Shown here: one piece after another, positions 1 to 6,212 of the stretch
Layout of the letters: the number at the start of each line of letters is the position of its first letter
Numbering within the stretch: the stretch's first letter is position 1
Assembly: GCA_012965625.1 (NCBI GenBank)
Contig: DTSC01000195.1
Location: 1-11,400 of the forward strand
Direction: 5' to 3'
Length of the DNA stretch: 11,400 bases
Source: Flavobacteriales bacterium
GTDB lineage: Bacteria > Bacteroidota > Bacteroidia > NORP154
The notes under the pieces: generated by a model
What the model was told of the DNA's origin: nothing
The model's input: the letters and a program-made list of their open reading frames with translations, nothing else
Databases searched by the model: none
Program-made: the position numbers and the translations under genes

Positions 1-215
1 AACGGGATGGATTGTGTGCTTGTCCATTCTGGCGTAGTGGCTGAACCTCCGTGTATGGAAGTCCAGCTGCTGGGCGATACCCATGGAACTTCATCATCTG
101 AATTCAAACCTCCTGGATTTCCCGGAAAATCCAAATATGGGAGGTAATAATATTGTGCAAAAACTGCAGTCGTACTTAAGCAAAAAATAATAAATAGTGA
201 AAAAAGGTATCTCAT
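1..215 (-). CDS. Secreted protein, N-terminal part (cut by window edge)
   Basis: Reading the minus strand from an ATG at 213-215 gives 71 open codons that run off the left edge. The protein starts with a clear signal peptide: a short basic start (MRY), a hydrophobic core (LFSLFIIFCL) and a signal peptidase I site AVFA|QYYY around residue 20, with Gln at +1 as is common in Bacteroidota exported proteins. The mature start is rich in Gly, Pro, Ser, Thr and Trp (for example LDFPGNPGGLNSDDEVP, then PSSWTSIHGGSATTPEW). This resembles the N-terminal ends of large extracellular proteins of Cytophagales that often carry a type IX sorting domain at the C-terminus, but that end is outside the window, so the sorting route is only a guess. 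It is divergent from the ABC transporter gene. No function can be assigned. Confidence 0.75.
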   Translation of the reverse strand, partial: MRYLFSLFIIFCLSTTAVFAQYYYLPYLDFPGNPGGLNSDDEVPWVSPSSWTSIHGGSATTPEWTSTQSIP

Positions 216-303
216 AATCAGTTTAATATATCAAGATACTGGTCAAGGATGATATTAAGTATCTCGTAGTTTACAATCAATATCTTTAGTTAGAATAAAC
301 AAG

Positions 304-311
304 TAAAGTTA
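304..311 (-). promoter_or_regulatory. Possible -7 box for the leftward secreted-protein gene
   Basis: On the minus strand this reads TAACTTTA, one base off the Bacteroidota -7 consensus TAnnTTTG and identical to the box found before parB. It would give a leader of roughly 80-85 bases before the ATG at 215. No TTG lies at the expected 19-21 base spacing upstream, so support is weak. Confidence 0.25.
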
Positions 312-419
312 ATATTTCCTACACAATTATTTACTTTAATATTGTTTCTTTTTATAAATCGATGGACATTGACAATAAAATTACAAAAGAAAACCTGCTC
401 TTTTACCGGCCTTCTGCAT

Positions 420-427
420 TACCTTTG
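420..427 (+). promoter_or_regulatory. Candidate -7 box TACCTTTG for the ABC transporter
   Basis: TACCTTTG matches the Bacteroidota -7 consensus TAnnTTTG exactly and lies 15 bases before the ATG at 443, which implies a leader of about 10 bases. No clear -33 TTG is seen; CTG at 395-397 is the nearest candidate, 22 bases upstream. The box falls inside the 27-codon extension that would exist if translation began at 362, so it bears on the choice of start. Confidence 0.4.
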
Positions 428-442
428 AGCACTCAATATACA

Positions 443-2254
443 ATGAAGCCACTTAAACATTTAAATAAGTATTTGTTAAAGTATAAATGGAGGTTTATGC
501 TGGGCATTGTTTTCGTAATGATAGCCAATTTCTTTGCTATTTACCCTGCCCAGATAATTCGAAGTGCATTCGACACCGTAGCAGTAGATCTCTCCAGTGA
601 ACTAATCACAGCTCCGATCCAGGAGCAATTCTTTACAAAAATGATAGGTGAACTAATGATAGAAAAGTCGATTGGAGAAAAACTATTCTATTTTGGATTG
701 CTAGTAGTCCTGCTCGCTATTCTAAAAGGCATTTTTACATTTTTAATGCGGCATACCCTGATCATTATGTCCCGACTGATAGAATATCGCTTAAAAAATG
801 AAGTTTATCAGCACTACCAGCTCCTGGGCACTTCCTTTTACAAAAGAAATAATACCGGAGACCTTATGAACAGAATCAGTGAAGATGTAACCAGGGTACG
901 AATGTATCTAGGTCCTGCTATAATGTACACTGTCAATTTAACCTTCTTATTTATTCTCGTTATTGGAACAATGATTTCTGTTAATCCGAAGCTAACTTTT
1001 TATGTGCTGACGCCTTTACCCATTTTATCCATTACAATATATTATGTCAGCAATCTGATCAATAGAAAAAGTGAAGTTGTACAACGTCAGCTTTCTATAC
1101 TTACCACCTTTACCCAAGAGGCCTTCTCAGGTATCAGGGTATTGAAAGCCTATTCTAGGGAAAGAAATTCAATTGAAAGATTTGAATTGGAGTGTAATGC
1201 TTATAAAGAAAGGTCAATGGACCTGGTAAAAATTAACGCCCTTTTTCACCCATTTATGATTCTTTTAATTGGCATTAGCACATTACTCACCATTTATGTG
1301 GGGGGGCTTGAGGCAATTGCCGGCAACATCAGTATTGGGAATATTGCCGAGTTTGTGATCTATGTAAACATGCTTACATGGCCAGTAGCCTCACTCGGAT
1401 GGGTTACTTCATTGGTACAAAGAGCTTCAGCATCGCAAGAAAGGATCAATGAATTCCTAATGGAAGCTCCTGAAATTAATGGGAATACTGGTTCTGTTGA
1501 TAAAATTATGGGTGAAATCATTTTTAAAGATGTAAGCTATGTCTACCCTGAATCAGGCATAAAGGCATTAGATAATGTTTCATTTATCGTTAAACCAGGA
1601 CAATCTCTGGCAATCCTTGGAAAAACCGGATCAGGGAAAACAACCATAAGCCAATTAATCAACCGGCTGATAGATCCTTCTGAAGGCAGTATCTATGTGG
1701 ATGGCAAAGACCTTAAAACAATTAACTTAAATAACCTGCGTAAGAATATAGGTTATGTTCCACAAGATGTATTCTTGTTTTCAGACACCATTGCCAATAA
1801 TATTGATTTTGAAAACCCAAGTAATGACAAAGCCATAATAGAAGAAGTGGTAAATGCTGCTGGCCTGAATGCAGATATTAACATCCTTCCTAATGGACTC
1901 AATACCATACTGGGGGAACGAGGCATTACCCTTTCAGGCGGACAGAAGCAGCGCGTTTCCATTGCCAGGGCCATCATCAAAGAACCAAAGATCTTAATAT
2001 TTGATGACTGTTTATCGGCAATAGATACAGAAACTGAAGATATTATCCTTAACAACCTGGTGAAAGTCATGAAAAATAAAACAAGTATTATCATTAGCCA
2101 CAGGATATCTTCAATAAAACATGCTGATCAGATAATTATGATTGACAAAGGAAAAATTATTGAGACAGGAACACACAGCTCACTCATATCCTACCCTAGC
2201 GAATACAATAAAATATTTCAACAGCAATTATTGGAACGAGAATATTCAATTTGA
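443..2254 (+). CDS. ABC-type exporter, fused membrane and ATPase half-transporter (MsbA/BmrC-like)
   Basis: This is a 603-residue half-transporter if started at Met 443; the frame stays open to an ATG at 362 (630 residues). I prefer 443 because remembered relatives begin near KxLxxLNKYxxKYKWR and a perfect promoter box sits at 420-427. Residues 1-330 form the six-helix exporter membrane domain, with hydrophobic stretches near 18-36, 81-97, 160-178, 185-203 and 272-290. Residues 355-600 form the nucleotide-binding domain: Walker A GKTGSGKTT (393-401), Q-loop Gln 441, signature LSGGQ (497-501), Walker B ILIFDD (517-522) and H-loop His 553. The residue after Walker B, normally Glu, is Asp 522 (DDCLSAID), as in TM287/BmrC-type subunits with a degenerate ATP site. 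Two such half-transporters pair to pump substrate across the inner membrane; a drug or lipid substrate is likely but not shown. No partner gene is visible here, so it may be a homodimer or pair with a subunit encoded elsewhere. Confidence 0.9.
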   Translation: MKPLKHLNKYLLKYKWRFMLGIVFVMIANFFAIYPAQIIRSAFDTVAVDLSSELITAPIQEQFFTKMIGELMIEKSIGEKLFYFGLLVVLLAILKGIFTFLMRHTLIIMSRLIEYRLKNEVYQHYQLLGTSFYKRNNTGDLMNRISEDVTRVRMYLGPAIMYTVNLTFLFILVIGTMISVNPKLTFYVLTPLPILSITIYYVSNLINRKSEVVQRQLSILTTFTQEAFSGIRVLKAYSRERNSIERFELECNAYKERSMDLVKINALFHPFMILLIGISTLLTIYVGGLEAIAGNISIGNIAEFVIYVNMLTWPVASLGWVTSLVQRASASQERINEFLMEAPEINGNTGSVDKIMGEIIFKDVSYVYPESGIKALDNVSFIVKPGQSLAILGKTGSGKTTISQLINRLIDPSEGSIYVDGKDLKTINLNNLRKNIGYVPQDVFLFSDTIANNIDFENPSNDKAIIEEVVNAAGLNADINILPNGLNTILGERGITLSGGQKQRVSIARAIIKEPKILIFDDCLSAIDTETEDIILNNLVKVMKNKTSIIISHRISSIKHADQIIMIDKGKIIETGTHSSLISYPSEYNKIFQQQLLEREYSI

Positions 2255-2300
2255 TCATAATATATTCTCCCATTCAATAGGATTTGCCATAATATTTTAC

Positions 2301-2308
2301 TATATTTG
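2301..2308 (+). promoter_or_regulatory. Candidate -7 box TATATTTG upstream of the Pur-domain gene
   Basis: TATATTTG is an exact match to TAnnTTTG. A TTTG lies upstream at 2283-2286, but the spacer is only 14 bases where 19-21 is usual, so the -33 element is doubtful. Transcription would begin near 2313-2316, leaving a leader of about 100 bases that contains the dyad at 2367-2386. Confidence 0.45.
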
Positions 2309-2366
2309 TCTATGATAATATCATGCTGGTCTATTATTTATATGGATTCAGCGATATTTTTAACTT

Positions 2367-2386
2367 ATTGGTCGATATTGACCAAT
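2367..2386 (+). promoter_or_regulatory. 20-bp dyad in the leader of the Pur-domain gene
   Basis: ATTGGTCGATATTGACCAAT has 7-base arms (ATTGGTC/GACCAAT) that are exact reverse complements around a 6-base centre, with only one mismatched pair across all 20 positions. It sits downstream of the predicted promoter and 26 bases before the ATG at 2413. It could be an operator for a dimeric regulator or a leader hairpin. It is not a good terminator, because only a short T-run (TTTT, four bases downstream) follows. Confidence 0.45.
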
Positions 2387-2412
2387 GATCTTTTAACATT
2401 AATAAAATTTGA

Positions 2413-2901
2413 ATGATTATGGAAATAAATGACAAGAAGGATCAAAGAGATGATGTTTTTTCCAGACATGTTAGGGCGGGAAAAAGGACTTACTTTTTTG
2501 ATGTAAAAGCTACAAGAGCAGATGACTATTATCTTACGATAACAGAGAGTACAAAAAAAATTGATGAAAATGGTTCTTTTTTCTATAAGAAGCATCGCAT
2601 CTTCCTTTACAAAGAAGATTTCAATAAATTCTCTGATAGTTTATCAGAAGTGATCGGATTTGTCCACAAAGAGAAAGGAGAGGCCCCAATACGTTCAAAT
2701 AATCATGAAAGTGCTTCAAAAAAAGAAAACACAGGAAATGAAGTTAGTGTTGAGAATAATTTGAATAGCTTGCCTGTCCCAGAATCTGAGAAAGAAGAAC
2801 CATCAAGTAATGAAAACAATCAGATTGTTGATGATGCCCATGAAGAAGCCATTAATAAAGAGGAAGGGCAAGCTGAGGACAACGAAAATATCTCTAAGTA
2901 A
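2413..2901 (+). CDS. PUR-alpha-like DNA/RNA-binding protein (DUF3276) with acidic tail
   Basis: The protein has 162 residues (160 if the second in-frame ATG at 2419 is used; no Shine-Dalgarno decides, as is normal in this phylum). Residues 15-90 match the bacterial single-PUR-repeat family known from Bacteroidota and from Borrelia BpuR: VFSRHVRAGKRTYFFDVKAT, then DDYYLTITES, then FFYKKHRIFLYKEDFNKF. These domains have a curved beta-sheet plus helix, dimerise, and bind single-stranded nucleic acid. Residues 91-162 are low complexity and strongly acidic (many Glu, Asp, Asn and Ser), probably disordered and cytoplasmic. There is no signal peptide or membrane segment. It stands alone, with its own candidate promoter and a dyad in the leader, and ends in a hairpin. 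A role as a nucleic-acid-binding regulator follows from the family; target genes are unknown. Confidence 0.85.
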   Translation: MIMEINDKKDQRDDVFSRHVRAGKRTYFFDVKATRADDYYLTITESTKKIDENGSFFYKKHRIFLYKEDFNKFSDSLSEVIGFVHKEKGEAPIRSNNHESASKKENTGNEVSVENNLNSLPVPESEKEEPSSNENNQIVDDAHEEAINKEEGQAEDNENISK

Positions 2902-2925
2902 GAATCATCTAAAAAACGATTCTTA
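2899..2925 (+). terminator. Hairpin overlapping the Pur-domain stop codon
   Basis: TAAGAATC (2899-2906) pairs exactly with GATTCTTA (2918-2925) around an 11-base loop. The left arm starts at the TAA stop codon. The stem is AT-rich, and only a broken T-rich stretch (CTTTCTTTTATT) follows some way downstream, so it may be a weak terminator or a 3'-end stabiliser. Confidence 0.4.
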
Positions 2926-2982
2926 ATACTAAGCTTTCTTTTATTAAAAGACTGAATCATTTCCAGGTGTCTATCGTTTAAT

Positions 2983-2994
2983 TGGATGCATCCA
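2983..2994. repeat. 12-bp perfect palindrome TGGATGCATCCA
   Basis: All six base pairs of the dyad match with no spacer. It lies in the non-coding stretch, about 80 bases after the Pur-domain gene. It could be a protein-binding site, but a single 12-bp palindrome in this much DNA may also be chance. Confidence 0.35.
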
Positions 2995-3174
2995 TTGCTA
3001 GACAAGATAGCTCTTATTTAAAGAATTATCGAGCTGTGGTTTCAAATAATTATAATGTGTCTATGCTAAATAATCTTCATGTTAATTTCGATTGCATACA
3101 GTAATTAAGTATCAAAATAGTTAGTGGCTGTAAACCTTTTCCAATTGGGAATGGTTGTACATGGGATTAATAGG

Positions 3175-3239
3175 CTTGTTGGGAATCGCTCATCCTCAAG
3201 TGATTAACAATAAAGCATGCCCCTTCCTTTTTTGCTTTA
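3175..3239 (+). ncRNA. Two adjacent stem-loops, possible small RNA or structured leader
   Basis: The first stem-loop (3175-3200) pairs CTTG with CAAG and GGGA with TCCT (one G-U pair), with a 2-base bulge and an 8-base loop. The second (3211-3239) pairs TAAAGCA with TGCTTTA around a 15-base loop that contains a C-rich then T-rich run. They lie well upstream of the UPF0173 promoter box, so they are probably not part of that messenger. This is a structural observation only; no known RNA family is recognised. Confidence 0.2.
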
Positions 3240-3315
3240 AACCCATCAATCATATTAACAAATAATTGTTTAAAAGTTTGAGCTATTCATTAAGGCTAAA
3301 CGATACTATAAAATG

Positions 3316-3323
3316 TAACTTTG
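3316..3323 (+). promoter_or_regulatory. -7 box TAACTTTG for the UPF0173-parA operon
   Basis: TAACTTTG is an exact match to the Bacteroidota consensus TAnnTTTG, 30 bases before the ATG at 3354, which predicts a leader of about 25 bases. No TTG is found at the usual -33 distance; the nearest TTTG (3277-3280) is too far upstream. Confidence 0.5.
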
Positions 3324-3353
3324 GCTTTTAAATAATGTCTGCAATTTCTTATT

Positions 3354-4034
3354 ATGAAGATCACATTTTACGGTCATGCTTGTTTTGGGATAGAAGTTAA
3401 TGGGAAACATCTTTTAATGGACCCTTTTATTTCACCTAATGAGCTGGCAAAGGACATCAATATTAATGAAATACCAGCCGACTATATATTAATCTCCCAC
3501 GGACATGAGGACCATGTTGCAGATGTTAAAACCATCGCAGAAAGGACTAAGGCCAAGCTTGTTTCCAATTATGAAATTATTACTTGGTTTGCTAGCCAGG
3601 GAATTGAAAATGGCCATCCCATGAACCACGGAGGAGAATGGGAGTTTGATTTTGGCACTATAAAATATGTAAACGCAGTTCATTCAAGTGTATTGCCAGA
3701 TGGCACCTATGGTGGGAACCCTGGTGGTTTTATTATCCGAACAGAAGAAGGCAATATTTATTATGCGGGGGATACAGCCCTTACCTATGACATGAAGCTT
3801 ATTGGTGAGAGTGAGAATATTGATTGGGCCTTATTACCTATAGGCAGCAATTTTACTATGGGTGCTCAAGATGCTGTTATAGCAGCTGGGTTTATAGGCT
3901 GTGATAAGGTAATAGGAATGCACTACGATACATTTGGATTCATTGAAATAGATAAGGAAGATGTAAAAAATAAATTCTCAAATGCTGGTAAAGAGCTTAC
4001 TCTAATGAATATCGGCGCAACTATTGATCTTTAA
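3354..4034 (+). CDS. UPF0173 metallo-beta-lactamase-fold hydrolase
   Basis: The 226-residue protein has the usual length of the UPF0173 family (B. subtilis YtkL type). The start MKITFYGHACFGIE, with DPFISPN at 23-29, is typical of the family. Metal ligands are visible: the HGHEDH motif at 49-54 (HxHxDH), His 110, Asp 140 in YYAGDTAL, and His 190 in GMHYDTFG. Together these are expected to bind two metal ions in a cytoplasmic hydrolase. The natural substrate of this family is not established, and nothing in the neighbours identifies it. It has no signal peptide. It is first in an operon: parA begins 5 bases after its stop, so the two are very probably co-transcribed from the box at 3316-3323. 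All the listed ligands are present, so an active enzyme is expected. Confidence 0.9.
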   Translation: MKITFYGHACFGIEVNGKHLLMDPFISPNELAKDININEIPADYILISHGHEDHVADVKTIAERTKAKLVSNYEIITWFASQGIENGHPMNHGGEWEFDFGTIKYVNAVHSSVLPDGTYGGNPGGFIIRTEEGNIYYAGDTALTYDMKLIGESENIDWALLPIGSNFTMGAQDAVIAAGFIGCDKVIGMHYDTFGFIEIDKEDVKNKFSNAGKELTLMNIGATIDL

Positions 4035-4039
4035 AATAT

Positions 4040-4846
4040 ATGGCGAAAATTATTGCAATATCAAATCAAAAAGGAGGTGTTGGAAAAACCACTACGGCAA
4101 TAAACCTCTCTGCAAGTCTTGCAGTTTTGGAAAAGAGAACATTATTGGTGGATGCAGACCCTCAGGCAAACTCAACTTCTGGGCTTGGATTTGAACCGAG
4201 AAATATTAAAACCAGCATCTATGAGTGCATCATCAATGACGTTAACCCCAAAGACATCATCTTGAATTCGGAAACACCCAACTTGGATCTAATTCCTGCA
4301 CATATTGATTTAGTTGGTGCTGAAATTGAAATGATAAATCTTCCTAACCGCGAGAAAATGATGAAGCGGGTCTTGGCTAAGATCTCAGACAAATACGACT
4401 TTATTATCATTGATTGTTCACCATCCTTGGGATTAATTACCATTAATTCCTTAACTGCTGCTGAATCTGTGATCATCCCTGTTCAATGCGAATACTTTGC
4501 ATTGGAAGGATTAGGCAAGCTGTTAAATACCATTAAGATAATCCAGTCTAGGCAAAATCCTGACTTATCTATTGAAGGATTTCTTTTAACAATGTATGAT
4601 AGCAGATTAAGATTAGCAAATCAGATAGTTGAAGAAGTGAAAACTCATTTTCAGCAAATGGTCTTTAATACCATTATACAAAGAAATACAAGGCTTGGGG
4701 AAGCGCCGAGTTTCGGCCAGACAATTATTATGCACGATGCTAGCAGCAAGGGAGCAATCAATTACTTAAACCTAGCAAGAGAACTTTTACAAAAAAACGA
4801 GCTCACCAAGATCAAACAATCTGAAAAGGTTGTAGAAACCATATAA
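4040..4846 (+). CDS. parA: Chromosome-partitioning ATPase ParA (Soj family)
   Basis: The 268-residue protein is a compact chromosomal ParA without an N-terminal helix-turn-helix extension. It has the deviant Walker A KGGVGKTT (11-18, with the signature Lys 11), Walker A' LLVDADPQANST (35-46) with Asp 38 and Asp 40, and Walker B FIIIDCSPS (121-129). The C-terminal basic region YDSRLRLANQIVEEV (186-200) matches the surface that binds DNA non-specifically, and NTRLGEAPSFGQTI (216-229) is the conserved ParA box. With ATP it is expected to dimerise on the nucleoid and to be stimulated by the N-terminal peptide of ParB to segregate the origin region. In most Bacteroidota parB follows at once; here a secreted propeller gene lies between them. 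The last 18 or so residues are a charged tail. Confidence 0.95.
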   Translation: MAKIIAISNQKGGVGKTTTAINLSASLAVLEKRTLLVDADPQANSTSGLGFEPRNIKTSIYECIINDVNPKDIILNSETPNLDLIPAHIDLVGAEIEMINLPNREKMMKRVLAKISDKYDFIIIDCSPSLGLITINSLTAAESVIIPVQCEYFALEGLGKLLNTIKIIQSRQNPDLSIEGFLLTMYDSRLRLANQIVEEVKTHFQQMVFNTIIQRNTRLGEAPSFGQTIIMHDASSKGAINYLNLARELLQKNELTKIKQSEKVVETI

Positions 4847-4859
4847 ATTATTTAGATTA

Positions 4860-4884
4860 GGTGCCTTTTCAAATAATTGGCATC
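4860..4884 (+). repeat. Small hairpin between parA and the propeller gene
   Basis: GGTGCC (4860-4865) can pair with GGCATC (4879-4884), six pairs including one G-U, around a 13-base loop. It ends two bases before the ATG at 4887, so it could lower initiation of the propeller gene or attenuate read-through from parA. It is short and may be chance. Confidence 0.2.
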
Positions 4885-4886
4885 AA

Positions 4887-6086
4887 ATGAAATCATTATC
4901 TTTCAAGTACTTCCCAAAGAAATACATCATAATATTGACCATTGCATTATGTTCTAGTCAACAAGTAATGAGTCAATCCTCATTTAAGAGGGCAATTGGA
5001 CAAACAGACTTTTACAACAGAGGAAACTCTATTAAACAAACACTAGACAGTGGCTATATTGTAGCTGGCAGAACAGTTAGTTTTGACGGTGGTGGGGTTC
5101 AAGCCTATTTGGTAAAAACAGATGCTAATGGCAATACACTATGGTCAAAAAACTATGGAGAAAGTGGCAGTGAGGAGGCAGAGAGCATCACATTGTTAAA
5201 TGACGGAGGTTTTGCTTTTACAGGCTATTCAAATTCTGTAGGCAGCGGAAAAAGAGATGTATATTTAGTAAGGACAGATAAGAGTGGAGATACGTTATGG
5301 ACAAAGGTATTTGGTGGACAAGGAATCGATGGTGGGAAGTCTATAGATGCCACAAACGACAATGGATTTATAATTACTGGTGAAACTTATAGCTATGGAA
5401 AAGGAACTGTAAATGCATACCTGATAAAGACCAATGAAAACGGGGATACAGCATGGACAAGGGTATTTGGCGGTAATGGCATTGAGCAAGGAAATTCAGT
5501 TCAACAGACCAAAGATGGAGGCTATATAATAACAGGTAGAACCAATAGTTTTGGTGCGGGAGATTATGACGTATATCTAATTCGCACTGATGATAAAGGA
5601 AATAAACTCTGGATGCAAACTTTTGGAGGTACTGGAAGTGAGGAAGGCAACTCTGTTAAACAGACAGATGATGGGGGCTATATCATCACAGGCTATACCA
5701 AAAGCTACGGCCAGGGAGGAGCAGATGTTTTTATTGTTAGGACGGATAAGTCTGGGAATCAAATATGGACACAGTCTTTTGGTGGCGGTACGGATGATTT
5801 TGGCCAAGACATCGAGCAGACTCGTGATGGTGGTTTTATAATGGCTGGATATACCAATAGCTTTGGCAATGGCATGGAAGCATACCTTATACGCATGGAT
5901 GAAGCTGGCAATAGTATTTGGGAATATACCTATGGAGAGAAATCAGATGATTTCGGCAATTCGGTATGTCAGACCAATGATGGGGGATTTGTAATTGGTG
6001 GGTCAACGGTTAGATCATCTGATGGGCCTACAGCTGAGAAGATTAAGAACGTTTATCTTATCAAGACTGATGTTTCCGGAAAATAA
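4887..6086 (+). CDS. Secreted seven-repeat protein, predicted beta-propeller
   Basis: The 399-residue protein has a signal peptide: a basic start (KYFPKKY), a hydrophobic core (IIILTIALC), and a cleavage site near VMS|QSS at residue 29 with Gln at +1. It is not a lipoprotein: the residue before Cys 22 is Leu. The rest is seven repeats of about 52 residues with the pattern G-[NK]-S-[IV]-x-Q-T-x-D-G-G-[YF]-I-[IV]-[TA]-G, then SFG, then a [VA]YL[IV][RK]TD-x-x-G-[ND] strand, then W-[TS]-x-x-[FY]-G. Spacing between the closing Gly residues (91, 143, 195, 247, 299, 350) is almost exact. This fits a seven-bladed propeller. The chain stops right after the last TDVSGK, with no type IX sorting domain, so the product is probably periplasmic or released without that system. 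Similar repeat proteins are common in Bacteroidota but have no agreed function; ligand binding or a scaffold role is inference. Its site between parA and parB is unusual, and no promoter of its own is seen. Confidence 0.88.
   Translation: MKSLSFKYFPKKYIIILTIALCSSQQVMSQSSFKRAIGQTDFYNRGNSIKQTLDSGYIVAGRTVSFDGGGVQAYLVKTDANGNTLWSKNYGESGSEEAESITLLNDGGFAFTGYSNSVGSGKRDVYLVRTDKSGDTLWTKVFGGQGIDGGKSIDATNDNGFIITGETYSYGKGTVNAYLIKTNENGDTAWTRVFGGNGIEQGNSVQQTKDGGYIITGRTNSFGAGDYDVYLIRTDDKGNKLWMQTFGGTGSEEGNSVKQTDDGGYIITGYTKSYGQGGADVFIVRTDKSGNQIWTQSFGGGTDDFGQDIEQTRDGGFIMAGYTNSFGNGMEAYLIRMDEAGNSIWEYTYGEKSDDFGNSVCQTNDGGFVIGGSTVRSSDGPTAEKIKNVYLIKTDVSGK
5001..6083 (+). repeat. Seven tandem propeller-blade repeats (about 156 bp each)
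   Basis: Blades cover residues 39-91, 92-143, 144-195, 196-247, 248-299, 300-350 and 351-399. Blades 2 to 5 are exactly 52 codons, blade 1 is 53 and blade 6 is 51. Blade 7 carries an insertion (about residues 378-388, DGPTAEKIKN) and lacks the final W-x-x-x-[FY]-G strand. Blades 4 and 5 are the most alike, sharing DGGYIITG and near-identical flanks, which suggests recent duplication or gene conversion. Confidence 0.8.
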
Positions 6087-6112
6087 ATGGGGATTATCAA
6101 CCAGATAAATTC

Positions 6113-6161
6113 TTGAATTATATCAGTCAACCTCAGCTTTGTCTCTTTGTTTTTAATTCAA
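6113..6161. repeat. 8-bp inverted repeat before parB
   Basis: TTGAATTA (6113-6120) and TAATTCAA (6154-6161) are exact reverse complements 33 bases apart, between the propeller stop and the parB promoter. A long-loop hairpin or paired binding sites are possible. The T-rich run GTCTCTTTGTTTTT lies inside the loop and not after the stem, so it is not a standard terminator. Confidence 0.25.
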
Positions 6162-6172
6162 CAGGCCGATAC

Positions 6173-6203
6173 TTGAAAAACAGAATTATTACAAGTAACT
6201 TTA
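6173..6203 (+). promoter_or_regulatory. parB promoter (TTG, 20-base spacer, TAACTTTA)
   Basis: TTG at 6173-6175 and TAACTTTA at 6196-6203 have a 20-base spacer, as expected for the Bacteroidota primary sigma factor (TTG-N19-21-TAnnTTTG; one mismatch in the last base). The parB ATG at 6213 is only 9 bases after the box, so the messenger would be nearly leaderless. This is the best two-part promoter in the window and would let parB and the genes after it be expressed apart from the propeller gene. Confidence 0.55.
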
Positions 6204-6212
6204 CACGCGTAT

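Larger units (their letters stand above)
2902..3353. other. Gene-poor intergenic stretch of about 450 bp
   Basis: No convincing coding frame lies here on either strand; the longest plus-strand ATG frame I found (3161-3265, 34 codons) has no family resemblance. There is no tRNA-like T-loop and no transposon end. It holds a 3' hairpin, a 12-bp perfect palindrome, two neighbouring stem-loops (3175-3239) and, at its right end, the promoter of the UPF0173 gene. It may hide a small RNA or be the remains of a lost gene. Confidence 0.6.

Noticed and set aside
1303..1309. Run of seven G in the ABC exporter as a possible slippage site
   Set aside because: The reading frame is intact on both sides and no alternative product is evident; phase variation cannot be claimed from one sequence.
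1753..2094. Minus-strand open frame of 113 codons inside the ABC exporter
   Set aside because: It is fully inside the conserved ATPase domain, has no family resemblance, and is the antisense shadow of the real gene.
2312..2416. A 34-codon plus-strand frame that ends overlapping the Pur-domain ATG
   Set aside because: Its ATG lies at or before the predicted transcription start, and the peptide has no recognisable feature beyond being hydrophobic.
3161..3265. A 34-codon frame in the non-coding stretch
   Set aside because: It is short, with no initiation signal and no family resemblance; similar lengths occur by chance in AT-rich DNA.
2900..3353. tRNA or CRISPR in the intergenic stretch
   Set aside because: There is no T-loop GGTTC-type motif, no cloverleaf pairing and no regularly spaced direct repeats.
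4947..4955. Possible lipoprotein site around Cys 22 of the propeller protein
   Set aside because: The residue before Cys is Leu, not Gly, Ala or Ser, and a better signal peptidase I site (VMS before Gln) follows.
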